The notes under the pieces: generated by a model
The model's input: only the letters and a program-made list of their open reading frames with translations
What the model was told of the DNA's origin: nothing
Databases searched by the model: none
Position numbers and translations under genes: made by a program
Origin: Anoplolepis gracilipes
Lineage: Eukaryota; Arthropoda; Insecta; Hymenoptera; Formicidae
DNA: 64,000 nucleotides
Assembly (NCBI RefSeq): GCF_047496725.1
Contig: NC_132980.1
Coordinates: 4,392,572-4,456,571 of the forward strand
Reading direction: 5' to 3'
Shown here: positions 53,569 to 64,000 of the stretch, piece by piece
Layout of the letters: every line of letters starts with the position of its first letter
Numbering within the stretch: position 1 is the first letter of the stretch

Positions 53569-53649
53569 CTGTAACATATAGAATACGATCTTATTTATTT
53601 TCGCGCAATTTTTCTTAAACAATTTATCAAAAAAATTTTGGAACGTGTT

Positions 53650-53663
53650 CACGATTGTATATT

Positions 53664-53718
<55 letters not shown>
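53650..53718. repeat. (TA)n microsatellite
   Basis: TA array with ACAT interruption. Confidence 0.95.
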
Positions 53719-53721
<3 letters not shown>

Positions 53722-55930
53722 CGTAATATATTGAATATTATTTGAAAATAAAGCTTGAAGTTTTCATTGAGTATTAAATTATTTATTACAAAATTAAAAT
53801 GTCGACTCTCGACTCGAACACAAACTAAAGGAAATTGTAATAATACATATTCTCTCTGTAATCATAGCATAACTATTCTCTGTGGATTATTTCTTCGTGA
53901 TAGTTGTTAAATATAATATTATAAATATTAATATTAAACATTAACATTAATTTACATAATAATGATAAAAGGATAAAAGTAGGATTAAACTTTTCAAGGT
54001 GACTTTGATATGACTTCAAAGATCAACAGAAAGTGAGCTTATCTGATCATTTTCTTTTCTCTTTTCAAATTCTCTAACTTTTATCTAAATAATCAATTTT
54101 TCTCGAAAATGCAGTATTAAATATTTTACTGCATTATTCAAAATTTCCATATATTATGTGTATGTATGTAAAGTGATCCATTTTAGAAACCTATTACGCT
54201 TAACGATTTTTTGGGGGTTTTAGAAAAAATGTTTTAAACATTTTTTTTGGAAGGAGGGAAACATAAAATAATCATATTCATTTTTTTAAGTTCTTTTTTT
54301 AAGATCACATAAATAGGTCATCTTCTATAAGGGAAATATATATTTTTACTTATTCTTCAGATTCTTATAATTAATATAGTTGATATCAAGATATTCTCAA
54401 CGATCTAATAACTCATCCTTTTTCATCAAAAATTGACTAAAAATTAGTGATGTGTCAAAAAAATAATGATATCATCAATATGCATTAATATAACCTACAG
54501 CCATGGTCAAAAGTATTAGGCACTCTTAAATTTTCTATATTTCTTATTTTGTTAATAGTATATAAATGCTAAAAAAGATTTTAAAATTTTTACAAACTAT
54601 CAAGTACTTTAAAGCTGAAATTTCAGGCTTTAAAATGTTTTTTAATTTTTCATTAGCGATAGTTTTTCGTCGAGTATCGACAACTGTTACGCGCCGCAAC
54701 CTATATCTTAGATTTTTACAATTTCCTCTATAAACCTTAATTATGTCTCGTCCCAAATCCTAACTAAACCTTATATAAACTTTTTGCCTAACCCTCTTTT
54801 TCCTACTTCCGACCCTCGACTAAAGTCCGTTGCGTCGTACGTTATCTCTATTACCTTTTTTTGAGCTTTGCATTCCTTCAATTTTACTCCTTCTTCCGAA
54901 AACTATTTCCTCTGATATCGAACCTCATTGGTTAATATTTGCTGTTAATGATATATCTGCTTGATATAGCCGGCAGAAAGAAAATCTCTCTAACCCAGTT
55001 CAGTTCTCGTTTGTAACTTGCTCAATTAACAAATAAAAAGCACTTATACAGTATCCCTTCATTTTTATACATTATGTAGTTTACTGAGCTCGTAACACAA
55101 TATGTTTGAAAAAGATTGAACGTTTCGCACTATTCAGCAATACAATGAAACAATATGTGTAATCATATAACAAAATAAAACTCTAACTAAAGTAAAAAGT
55201 TATATTTTTGGTTATAAATATATTGTATAAAATTATTTTTTTGTTTTACTCTATAAATTTCTTGTGAAGATCATTATTATTGATATAAAAAAATATTTAA
55301 TTCAATATGTATATTCTATTTAGTAATATAAAATGTTATTTTAAATGTTTATTTATATATAATTATTTTCCTAATATTATTCTTATCAATTTTTAAAAAA
55401 CTTTATTATATTTAGTGTGCATTTAATTTCAATTAGTATTTTAATTTTATAATATTTTTTAAAGAATATATAGACATTTATTAAGAAATATAAGTATTTA
55501 ATTTAAAAGATCTTTTATAAATAATATTTCTCATTACCCTTCAAGATCACATCTTTTTTATTAAATCATTGGAGAAATCTTGATACCAAGTATAAGAATA
55601 TGCAATTTATTCAAATGTTGTAAAATAATTTTCTTAAATTCCTTGACCTTCGAAAATTTTTATTCAAAATTCCAGATAAAATTAAAAAATTTTTAAATGC
55701 ACTTTATAAAATAAGTTTTTTTATTGCATTTATTGTGTTTTAATGCTTTTCACTTACATGAAGGGAAAACACAGCTACTTTAGTTTCAAGTGCAAATGTA
55801 TGGAAAAAATGAATAACTTTAATAAAGTTTTCTCATAATATTTTTATTATTTTTGTATTAATAAAATTTGCAATAAAGAATATGTACATATTCTCAATAT
55901 TTTGCTAAAACATTAAATATACATATGAAC
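53719..55930. other. Intronic DNA upstream of the vWFA exon, with a Tc1-like end at ~54,497
   Basis: AT-rich. ACAGCCATGGTCAAAAGTATTAGGC near 54,497 resembles a Tc1-type terminal sequence; its partner was not found. No upstream alpha-2/delta exon could be supported. Confidence 0.4.
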
Positions 55931-55932
55931 AG

Positions 55933-55937
<5 letters not shown>

Positions 55938-55980
<43 letters not shown>
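55938..55980. repeat. (AT)n microsatellite
   Basis: AT dinucleotides directly before the Penelope 3' end. Confidence 0.95.
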
Positions 55981-55983
<3 letters not shown>

Positions 55984-56140
55984 TATATTATATATATTTC
56001 TAATATTATAGATATATTTATAATATATTTTAAATGCATAATCATTAAGAAAAACGGCCAATAATCGAGCAAAATTAAATATGTTGGAAAAAATTATATA
56101 AAATTTATTGTTCTAAATTTTGAAACATATTAAAAGTAAA

Positions 56141-56168
56141 CGTTTCGGCTGTACGCAGCCTTTTTCAA
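56141..56168 (-). ncRNA. Degenerate hammerhead-like motif (Penelope family B, minus)
   Basis: The minus strand reads TTGAAAA, a perfect stem GGCTG/CAGCC with loop CGTA, and GAAACG. The core deviates from CUGANGA at two positions, so catalysis is doubtful. Confidence 0.35.
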
Positions 56169-57114
56169 TACCATTTTTACCTGTATATAGTGAAACACAG
56201 AAACCAAAAGCAAAGCTAGATAGCATGTCCAATGGGTCACATTAATATAAAAATTCTAACGTCAATGTACAAATAAAAATGAACCAACATTACAAATTCA
56301 ACGCAAAACAAAATCCACGCGAAACGCAGGTCTCACACAATAATTCTTTAGACAACACGCGACGATCATCATTTTTTCCGTAGGACAATCATTCCTTCTT
56401 CGGTAGAGGGCGAGAAACAATAACCGTCCACTGATGACGAATCATGCGTTTTTTCAAAAAAGCGCGAGGCCGTGATTTCTATGAAAAAGAAAAAAGAAAA
56501 AAGGAAGAATCTCACTGTAATGATCGCTCAAAACAATGTCGTGTTACAAATGTGAAGCTAAATTAAAGATTTCGAGTTTACTTTTCTTGTCCATAATGAC
56601 TTTCAAAAAACTTCTCTTCTCACGAAACGTTCTTACAAAGATAGAGAAATAACTCATCTTCAACAAATTCGCAACTAAACTAATAATGCTGATCTAAAGC
56701 TCGGGGAACAACCTTTCTGATATTCAGACAAACATCCTGCTTTTCAAAAATATCATCGTCTAACAAACAAGTTTATTATGTGTTTTTTAGTTCCTGTAAT
56801 ATGTCAAAATACAATTTATTTAACAATTCTGTATCTTTATTTGAATTTAATCCGTTATTCTGATCCCTAATGTGTAACATTTCCGAAATAAGTCTCTTGT
56901 GATAGTTAGATTCATAATTCAAAATTTTCACATCGTCCCAATTAAATGTATGTTTCTCTTTTAGTATATGTTCCGAAATAACCGAATGTCTGTCTGAACT
57001 TAGTTTTATGTTATTAATATGTTCTTTTATGCGTGTCTGTAATTGTCTCTTAGTCTGTCCCACATATGACGCGTTATAACCATTGTAATTTATTTTATAT
57101 ATGACATTTGAATT

Positions 57115-57892
57115 GCGAGCGAACTCCACAGTATACGAGTCAACAATTTGTTACCAACCGCCACTAATATTGTTAAAGAGTGAGTGAGCTTCATAATAGT
57201 TATTGAACAGTGATCATTAATACATAATCTAATTAATTATATTTAAAACATCACCCACTTTTACAGATATCAACGAACATTGACATTCACACACAATATT
57301 ATCAGGTCAGTGATTTCTTTCATTGTTGACTATGATTGTCTGTTACTTCAATAAACATCTCTCGGAGTTGGTCCTAACAACTATGACAATGACGTTTTAC
57401 ATTTATACTCATAATACATTATTAAATATTCCTGTTCTAAAAAAAATTTTTATAATTGTAATTTTAATTAGTTGCGCTGAAGAAGACTCAAAGATTGAGC
57501 TCGAAACGTACGCTTCCTAATAATTATATAATTGATTTGTAATATCTTGTAACATTTGTCGTTTAAATATCTTCGATTGAGTAGAGTTATGAAAATGCGA
57601 TATAAAGATTCTCTTAACAATTGTAATTTCGATATCGTTGATTGTTTTGCGTTATGATAATACGAAATATAATACCTCTATTAGTAATTTATTATTGAAG
57701 GGTGCGACATATGTAATATTTATTGACATTTTTGATACTATTTATAATACACCTTAATTCGTTTTAATTATTATATGAATGTTTAATTAACACCTAACTT
57801 GTCTAACACGACTTAATTTTTGCTCTCTATTGCCGTTTTGAACCTATTTCATAGTTTATATTTAAGAGAGCACTGACTTTATTATTTATTGT
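57115..57892. mobile_element. 778-bp insertion with 11-bp TSD and hammerhead-like motif
   Basis: Flanked by ACATTTGAATT at 57,104-57,114 and 57,893-57,903; the sister Penelope copy has the same 11 bp once (near 62,170) and no insertion. The insert has no long frame, and carries CTGAAGA-stem-GAAAC at 57,477. It is either the 3' non-coding part of a third Penelope family or a short non-autonomous, retrozyme-like unit. Confidence 0.85.
57477..57507 (+). ncRNA. Hammerhead-ribozyme-like motif in the 778-bp insertion
   Basis: CTGAAGA, stem GACTCA/TGAGcTC (one bulged C) and GAAAC. Stem III is poorly defined (ACGTACGC) and stem I unclear, so it may be inactive. Confidence 0.45.
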
Positions 57893-58963
57893 ACATTTGA
57901 ATTCGTCATGAAAAGATTCTTGTCTTTTTGTACTTTTATAAATTTATCCAATTTATTCAAACATCGATATCCTATTAGGAATTCTGCTTTTTCAATCTTT
58001 GAAACTATCATTTCCGAAAAGTTTTTAACATATGGAACAACAAAAATCTTTTTCATCACCCTGTCATTACAATTATCGGAACAAGTTGTTGGTTCTATTT
58101 GGTTGTTTTTGACTAAAATTCTCTTGGAGATGAGGTTGTTGATTCTTCTGTTCACGAATTTGAAGATCATTTCAAGAGGATAACCATTGCCTAATAATAT
58201 ATTAATTGTTAATATAATGTTCTTTTTATGAAATTGTGGGTGTGACAACAATAAAGCTCTATCAATCATATTGTAAATAATTCCGATTTTTTGGCTGAAC
58301 GGATGATTGGAAAAGAACGATAATAATCTTCCTGAAAAAGTTTTTTTACGAAACCAATCAATGTAAATAGTATTATTATTAATCTTAATCAACAAATCCA
58401 AAAAACTCGAGCAACGGTCAACTTCGCACTCCAATGTGAATTTCAATCTATCATGATAACTATTAAAAGCGCTCACAATTGCCGATACTGAATTCATCGG
58501 TGCAGCCAACACAATATCGTCAACATATCTGTAATATAACGATGGGTTTAAAGTCTAACAAACCCAGTACTGATGTTTCCAAATCCTGCATGACTAAGTC
58601 GGCAATTATGGGTGATAATGGAGATCCCATAGGACACCCATAAGTTTGTTTGTAAATTTTATTATTAAATGTAAAATATGTCGACGTCAATACAAAATTT
58701 ACCGCAAACACAAATTATTCCTGTGGTATGGGTTTTTATGTGATCCCAACGTTTTTTAATACTATTTATCGCAAGATCCAAAGGCACATTTGTAAACGAC
58801 GAGACTACATCCAAGGAAATCAAAACGTTATTTTCATCAATTTTTTTGCCCGCAAGTATATTATATAAATCATAACTATTGCTCACGTGACTCATTGCAA
58901 TCGGCACGCTGTTCAATAATATTTTATGTAAGAAACAGGCTAACGAATACAGAGCCGTGTTAA

Positions 58964-59889
58964 GGGGTTAAACCACTCTAGAATTTTCAAAAAATCGAAA
59001 AAATTTTTTTTTGCTTAAAAGGTGCCTAAGGGTCTTAAAAATAAGATACAACATCATTTATAATGGAAAGAATTTTATAAGTGCCTGTATTTTAATCCCG
59101 ACCGAAGTCACCTGCTGCGCGCTCGGAGGTATAAGACTCGGCCCGACGCGCTACGATTTTTACCATTTGGAATGCTTGCTAGGATAATAAAGTATTAGTT
59201 ATCTGTTTCATCTAAGTGGTCAGCAACCAGAAAGGAAGAAGAACAAGAGAATACCAATTTGGAAGGCCAATTATATGGGGCAGGCATCGCAGATTAAAGG
59301 TATATCAAAAATTTCTATGATTTTCTCATAAGTAAAACTTAAAACGCATTTTTCTCAAAACTACTTTTTTCGAGCCGGCCGGAAACATAATTCGCTCAAT
59401 TCTTTACCGATTTGTTTGAAATTTTTACTGTACCTTTTAAACAACATTATCTAGAGAAAGACGTACGGATTTTTTTTTATGATGCATATTTCTTTAGTTA
59501 TAAATAATTTAGTGCCTATTATTTTAGGCGAAAATTGTAATTTTTTTTCAAATGTCCACCATTTTTGCAAAAAGTGATATAAAAAAAATTCCGTACGTCT
59601 TTCTCGAACTTTTTATATGTAAAACTAAAAAAACTTTTGATTTTTGTTCTAGGTTCAAAATTGGAGGAGAAACTTTTCCGGCCTCGGAGCACTTCGTGTC
59701 GGCGAGCGTTGCCGTCAACCAGCTGCACAACCGCCATTTTGTTTTTAATTGCCTCATAAAAATTTATTTTCACACTTCGATGTATAAGCAATAAAGACCC
59801 ATAAACATATTTTTCATATTTGTCATTGTTTTCCCGGAAAAAATTTTTAAATTAGGTTTCTTTTCGACGCCATAGAGTGGTTTAACTCC
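58964..59889. mobile_element. 926-bp TTAA-targeted (piggyBac-like) non-autonomous element
   Basis: TTAA on both sides (58,960-58,963; 59,890-59,893). Termini GGGGTTAAACCACTCTA and its inverse with one mismatch form ~17-bp TIRs. The sister Penelope copy has a single TTAA at the same place (61,111-61,114). Interior non-coding, with two GC-richer patches (59,100-59,165; 59,660-59,740). Confidence 0.9.
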
Positions 59890-59918
59890 TTAATGGACGA
59901 GACAATGAGTCTAAATGG

Positions 59919-62507
59919 TTGTTTGCTTGAGGCAATGGATTGACGCGAATTATGCAAGAATAAAGGCATTAGAAAAACTTAACTTCTTAAAAGCATGTAA
60001 AAATCATAACGTCTTTCCTTTGCATCTGATAAATTGTTGTAACATTGAATTCAACTTGCATCATTACAAGTCTAATATAAAGACAGATTGTTGTGTAAAT
60101 TCAGAACGGCATTACTAAATTTGGAAATTTTCGATCTAAACAGATTCGTTGAAATGTCAAACAGGAAGATTTATAAATTGACACAAACGCTCACGTGGTT
60201 TATTCCGGGTTATATTTGGGAAAAGATTTTTTATTTTCACATGGGTTCTATCAGCAGATACCATAAAAGATTACATCATACTCATGGAAAAAAGTTGAAT
60301 TGGTTGTTGAGGAAAAAGGCCTCTTTTGATATGAGGAGAATAAGGCCGATAGAATACTGTGTCGCTATGGACAATAATGGGATACATCCTATATCATGCG
60401 CGCGTAATAATATAAAAATTGGGGGAGATTCCTTTTTTAACATACATATCGAATCGAAAGATTTTTCTATGAGTAATAATCATCCTTTAGAACAAACCAA
60501 TAATAAATGGTTTATCAATTTGTCAACTGTTGATATACCGTCCAGTGTTTCGAATCTTTTACAGTTAGGAAGTAATTTTTGCCTCCCACAAAAAGATAAA
60601 AAAATAGCTATTCATGAATTTATAAAAGATATTGAAAGGGGAAAAAGAAATAACATGATTAATTTATCGACTATCCGTAACACAGCCATTTATCATTTTA
60701 GGAAATTTTTACATAATAATAATAAAAAAGACCTAATACAACAAAATTTGTTTGCGATGCTAAAAACAACTAAAAAATTTTGCATTGATAACCCGAGCAT
60801 CATTTTCACTCGGATCATTTTGCCTCCCAGATAAAGATAATGTCACAATAGCATTGGATAGATCAGATTATATTAAAAAGATTGAGTTGGTATTGGAGGA
60901 TAAAAACAGTTACGCGTGTATTCAGAATAACACATATTTAAAAATAGAGAGGGCTCTTAATAACTTATTGAAGAACTGGTTAAAAAAGAAATTGATTTCT
61001 AAAAAAGAATATTATTGGTTGCACTCTAATGACGCTTTACTACCGAAAGCCTATGGTCTTACGAAAAATACATAAAGAAGACTTTCCATTTAGACTCATT
61101 GTCTCGTCCATTAACACGGCTCTGTATTCGTTAGCCTGTTTCTTACATAAAATATTATTGAACAGCGTGCCGATTGCAATGAGTCACGTGAGCAATAGTT
61201 ATGATTTATATAATATACTTGCGGGCAAAAAAATTGATGAAAATGACATTTTGATTTCCTTGGATGTAGTCTCGTTGTTTACAAATGTGCCTTTGGATCT
61301 TGCGATAAATAGTATTAAAAAACGTTGGGATCACATAAAAACCCATACCACAGGAAGAATTTGTGTTTGCGGTAAATTTTGTATTGACGTCGACATATTT
61401 TACATTTAATAATAAAATTTACAAATAAACTTATGGGTGTCCTATGGGATCTCCATTATCACCCATAATTGCCGACTTAGTCATGCAGGATTTGAAAACA
61501 TCAGTACTGGGTTTGTTAGACTTTAACCCATCGTTATATTACAGATATGTTGACGATATTGTGTTGGCCGCATCGATGAATTCAGTATCGGCAATTGTGA
61601 GCGCTTTTAATAGTTATCATGATAGATTGAAATTCACATTGGAGTGCAAGGTTGACCGTTGCTCGAGTTTTTTGGATTTGTTGATTAAGATTAATAATAA
61701 TACTATTTACATTGATTGGTTTCGTAAAAAAACTTTTTCAGGAAGATTATTGTCGTTCTTTTCCGATCATCCGTTCAGCCAAAAAATCGGAATTATTTAC
61801 AATATGATTGATAGAGCTTTATTGTTGTCACACCCACAATTTCATAAAAAGAACATTATATTAACAATCAATATATTATTAGGCAACGGTTATCCTCTTG
61901 AAATGATCTTCAAATTCATGAACAGAAGAATCAACAACCTCATCTCCAAGAGAATTTTAGTCAAAAACAACCAAATAGAACCAACAACTTGTTCCGATAA
62001 TTGTAATAACAGGATGATGAAAAAGATTTTTGTTGTTCCATATGTTAAAAACCTTTCGGAAATGATAGTTTCAAAGATTGAAAAAGCAGAATTCCTAATA
62101 GGATATCGATGTTTGAATAAATTGGATAACTTTATAAAAGTCAAAAAGACAAGAATCTTTTCATGACGAATTCAAATGTCATATATAAAATAAATTGCAA
62201 TGGTTGTAACGCGTCATATGTGGGACAGACTAAGAGACAATTACAGACACGCATAAAAGAACATATTAATAACATAAAACTAAGTTCAGACAGACATTCG
62301 GTTATTTCGGAACATATACTAAAAGAGAAACATACATTTAATTGAGACGATGTGAAAATTTTGAATTATGAATCTAACTATCACAAGAGACTTATTTCGG
62401 AAATGTTACACATTAGGGATCAGAATAACGGATTAAATTCAAATAAAGATACAGAATTGTTAAATGAATTGTATTTTGACATATTACAGGAACTAAAAAA
62501 CACATAA
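59919..62507 (+). pseudogene. Penelope polyprotein relic (family B, plus copy)
   Basis: Consecutive pieces in several frames: N-terminal region (RIKALEKLNFLKACKN, 59,919-60,834), linker (60,785-61,075), RT motif A (LISLDVVSLFTNVPLDLA near 61,253), motif B (GSPLSPIIADLVMQDL, 61,444), YRYVDDIVL (near 61,540), RT C-terminus to 62,166, and GIY-YIG-type domain from 62,163. Breaks: frameshifts around 60,800 and 61,070, a TAA near 61,426 and a Trp-to-stop TGA at 62,344. Inactive. Confidence 0.9.
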
Positions 62508-63115
62508 TAAACTTGTTTGTTAGACGATGATATTTTTGAAAAACAGGATGTTTGTCTGAATATCAGAAAGATTGTTCCTCGACCTTTAGATCAGCATTAT
62601 TAGTTTAGTTGCGAATTTGTTGGAGATGAGTTGTTTCTTTATCTTTGTAAGAACGTTTCGTGAGAAGAGAAGTTTTTTGAAAGTCATTATGGACAAGAAA
62701 AGTAAGCTCGAAATCTTTAATTTAGCTTCACATTTGTAACACGACATTGTTTTGAGCGATCATTACAGTGAGATTCTTCCTTTTTTCTTTTTTCATTTTC
62801 ATAGAAATCACGGCCTCGCGCTTTTTTGAAAAAACGCATGATTCGTTATCACTGGACGGTTATTGTTTCTCGCCCTCTACCGAAGAAGGAATGATTGTCC
62901 TACGGAAAAAATGATGATCGTCGCGTGTTGTCTAAAGAATTATTGTGTGAGACCTGCGTTTCGCGTGGACTTTGTTTTGCGTTGAATTTGTAATATTGGT
63001 TCATCTTTATTTGTACATTGACGTTAGAATTTTTATATTAATGTGACTCATTGGACATGCTATCTAGCTTTGCTTTTGGTTTGTTATGTTTCACTATATA
63101 CAGGTAAAAATGGTA

Positions 63116-63143
63116 TTGAAAAAGGCTGCGTACAGCCGAAACG
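63116..63143 (+). ncRNA. Degenerate hammerhead-like motif (Penelope family B, plus)
   Basis: TTGAAAA, GGCTG/CAGCC stem with CGTA loop, GAAACG; identical to the minus copy, hence conserved since their divergence but not canonical. Confidence 0.35.
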
Positions 63144-63514
63144 TTTACTTTTAATATGTTTCAAAATTTAGAACAATAAATTTTATATAATTTTTTCCAA
63201 CATATATTTAATTTTGCTCGATTATTGGCCGTTTTTCTTAATGATTATTTTTAAATAGAATTACGAGCGTTGAAGAGTTTTGTCATTTCTTATTTAAATG
63301 CATAATTTACAATTTGGCTTATTAGTGAATTGCCTATTGCTTATACCATAAAAACAAAAGAGAATTTTTTTAAAAATTTCTCCAGTTCCTATAATTTCAT
63401 AAGATTTTCCCGGTACAAAAGAAATCCTGACAATTCTAGATTTTCCATGTTTTTTTCAAAAAATAGACCCTTTATTTTTTAATTAAGTCATTTGTTTTAT
63501 ATGAGTGATTATGG

Positions 63515-64000
63515 TCACTATATACAGAGTATTTTAAGATTACCCGGCAAAAAAAAGTCCATATAAAATTGGCCATTTATGGATTTTGTCAATATCTGGG
63601 CATATCTTGCCAAATATAGTTATACATGATAATATGATAATTAAATAAAATCATATATAATATCATATGATTTCATATGAATTATCATATAATATCATAT
63701 ATGACTATACTTGGTAAGACATGATCAGATATTGACAAAGTCCATATATGGCCAACTTTTTTTCCCGGGTAAATATCTTAAAATATGAATTTAGGATCTC
63801 ACAAAAAGAAAAAATTTCTTCTGAAGATAAGTATGCTCGTAAACGGTTCGTTTAAGAAAAACATCTAAAGGTATAGATAAGAATGATAAAGAGTTATTGC
63901 TAATAAACTTGTTTCCGTAACCCGTAACTGTATATGTCAATATTATAAAAACAGTACACGAACACCATGTCAACATATTCACCATTAGAATAAATGTAAG
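63515..64000. mobile_element. End of a Tc1-derivative MITE with a nested insertion
   Basis: ACAGAGTATTTTAAGAT (63,523) and, after the nested MITE, ATATCTTAAAATATGAATTTA and TATGCTCGTAAACGGTTCG match the left arm of 31,738-32,399. It continues past the window end. Confidence 0.7.
63542..63771. mobile_element. ~230-bp palindromic MITE (TTACCCGGG ends)
   Basis: TTACCCGGCAAAAAAAAGTC on the left and CTTTTTTTCCCGGGTAA on the right; arms contain ATATGG, GGCCA and TCAATATCTG words, with an AT-rich centre. Same family as 15,452-15,625. Confidence 0.88.

Larger units (their letters stand above)
56776..58916 (-). pseudogene. Penelope RT + GIY-YIG coding relic (family B, minus copy)
   Basis: Pieces: RT motif A region (LISLDVVSSFTNVPLDLA, 58,665-58,916), motif B (GSPLSPIIADLVMQDLE, 58,520-58,711), RT C-terminal part (57,886-58,512) and GIY-YIG-type domain (SYVGQTKRQLQTRIKEH, 56,776-57,114). 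Frameshifts separate the RT pieces, and a later insertion splits RT from endonuclease. The catalytic YVDD sits at a frameshift near 58,535. Confidence 0.9.
56039..59918 (-). mobile_element. Penelope-like element (family B, minus copy) with two insertions
   Basis: A 5'-truncated copy whose 3' end lies at 56,039 (ATAATCATTAAGAAAAACGG). The sequence is interrupted by a 778-bp insertion (57,115-57,892) and a 926-bp TTAA element (58,964-59,889). Its truncated 5' edge touches the start of the plus copy at 59,918/59,919. It matches the plus copy from about 61,086 to 63,246. Confidence 0.92.
59919..63246 (+). mobile_element. Penelope-like element (family B, plus copy), longer copy
   Basis: Runs from the head-to-head junction through N-terminal coding region, RT, GIY-YIG-type domain and 3' tail to ...TTCTTAATGATTAT. 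It is the reference for both insertions in the minus copy. Confidence 0.9.

Noticed and set aside
54544..54756. Minus-strand frame as the upstream alpha-2/delta exon
   Set aside because: The translated sequence does not resemble the family, and the splice phase cannot be matched.
1..64000. tRNA, rRNA genes or CRISPR arrays
   Set aside because: No tRNA arm consensus, rRNA core or regularly spaced repeat-spacer array was seen on either strand; regular repeats are microsatellites or coding repeats.

Overview
The window is AT-rich insect nuclear DNA, most likely from a hymenopteran such as an ant (inference). The evidence is a multi-exon calcium-channel alpha-2/delta gene with GT-AG introns, arthropod-type transposons (Polinton, Penelope-like, hAT-, TTAA- and Tc1/mariner-like), abundant AT microsatellites and no bacterial-style organisation.

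Positions 1 to about 14,900 hold most of a Polinton/Maverick (adintovirus-like) element; its left terminus lies outside the window. A protein-primed DNA polymerase B runs rightward. It converges on a leftward block: chromodomain integrase, a repeat-rich region, a small coiled-coil/fibre-like protein, a large unknown protein and an A32-type packaging ATPase. A 77-bp divergent promoter separates that block from a rightward one: small Cys-rich protein, phospholipase A2/adenain-like protease fusion, minor capsid protein, a 57-aa ORF, major capsid protein and two unknown ORFs. About 3.5 copies of a ~190-bp subterminal repeat follow. Together the genes cover replication, integration, packaging, maturation and capsid. 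The polymerase has one in-frame stop and the major capsid gene one frameshift, so this copy is a young endogenous relic. Two genes have spliceosomal introns, and the polymerase N-terminus carries four nearly identical 264-bp repeats that each begin with ATG.

Positions 14,900 to 27,900 are gene-poor: palindromic MITEs, a mariner remnant and microsatellites.

Positions 27,922 to 53,568 contain, on the minus strand, sixteen recognisable exons of a voltage-gated calcium channel alpha-2/delta subunit, from the vWFA domain to the hydrophobic C-terminal tail; the 5' exons lie beyond 53.6 kb, probably outside the window. Splice phases agree at every junction except one, which shows that at least one exon between 40,482 and 48,438 was not found. 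The introns are packed with foldback MITEs, two kilobase-scale purine-rich tracts and a head-to-head pair of truncated Penelope-like elements.

Positions 56,039 to 63,246 hold a second, larger head-to-head Penelope pair. One copy carries two later insertions, a 926-bp TTAA-targeted element and a 778-bp element with 11-bp target duplications and a hammerhead-like motif. The sister copy preserves both empty sites, so the insertion history can be read within the window. The last 500 bp again hold nested MITEs.
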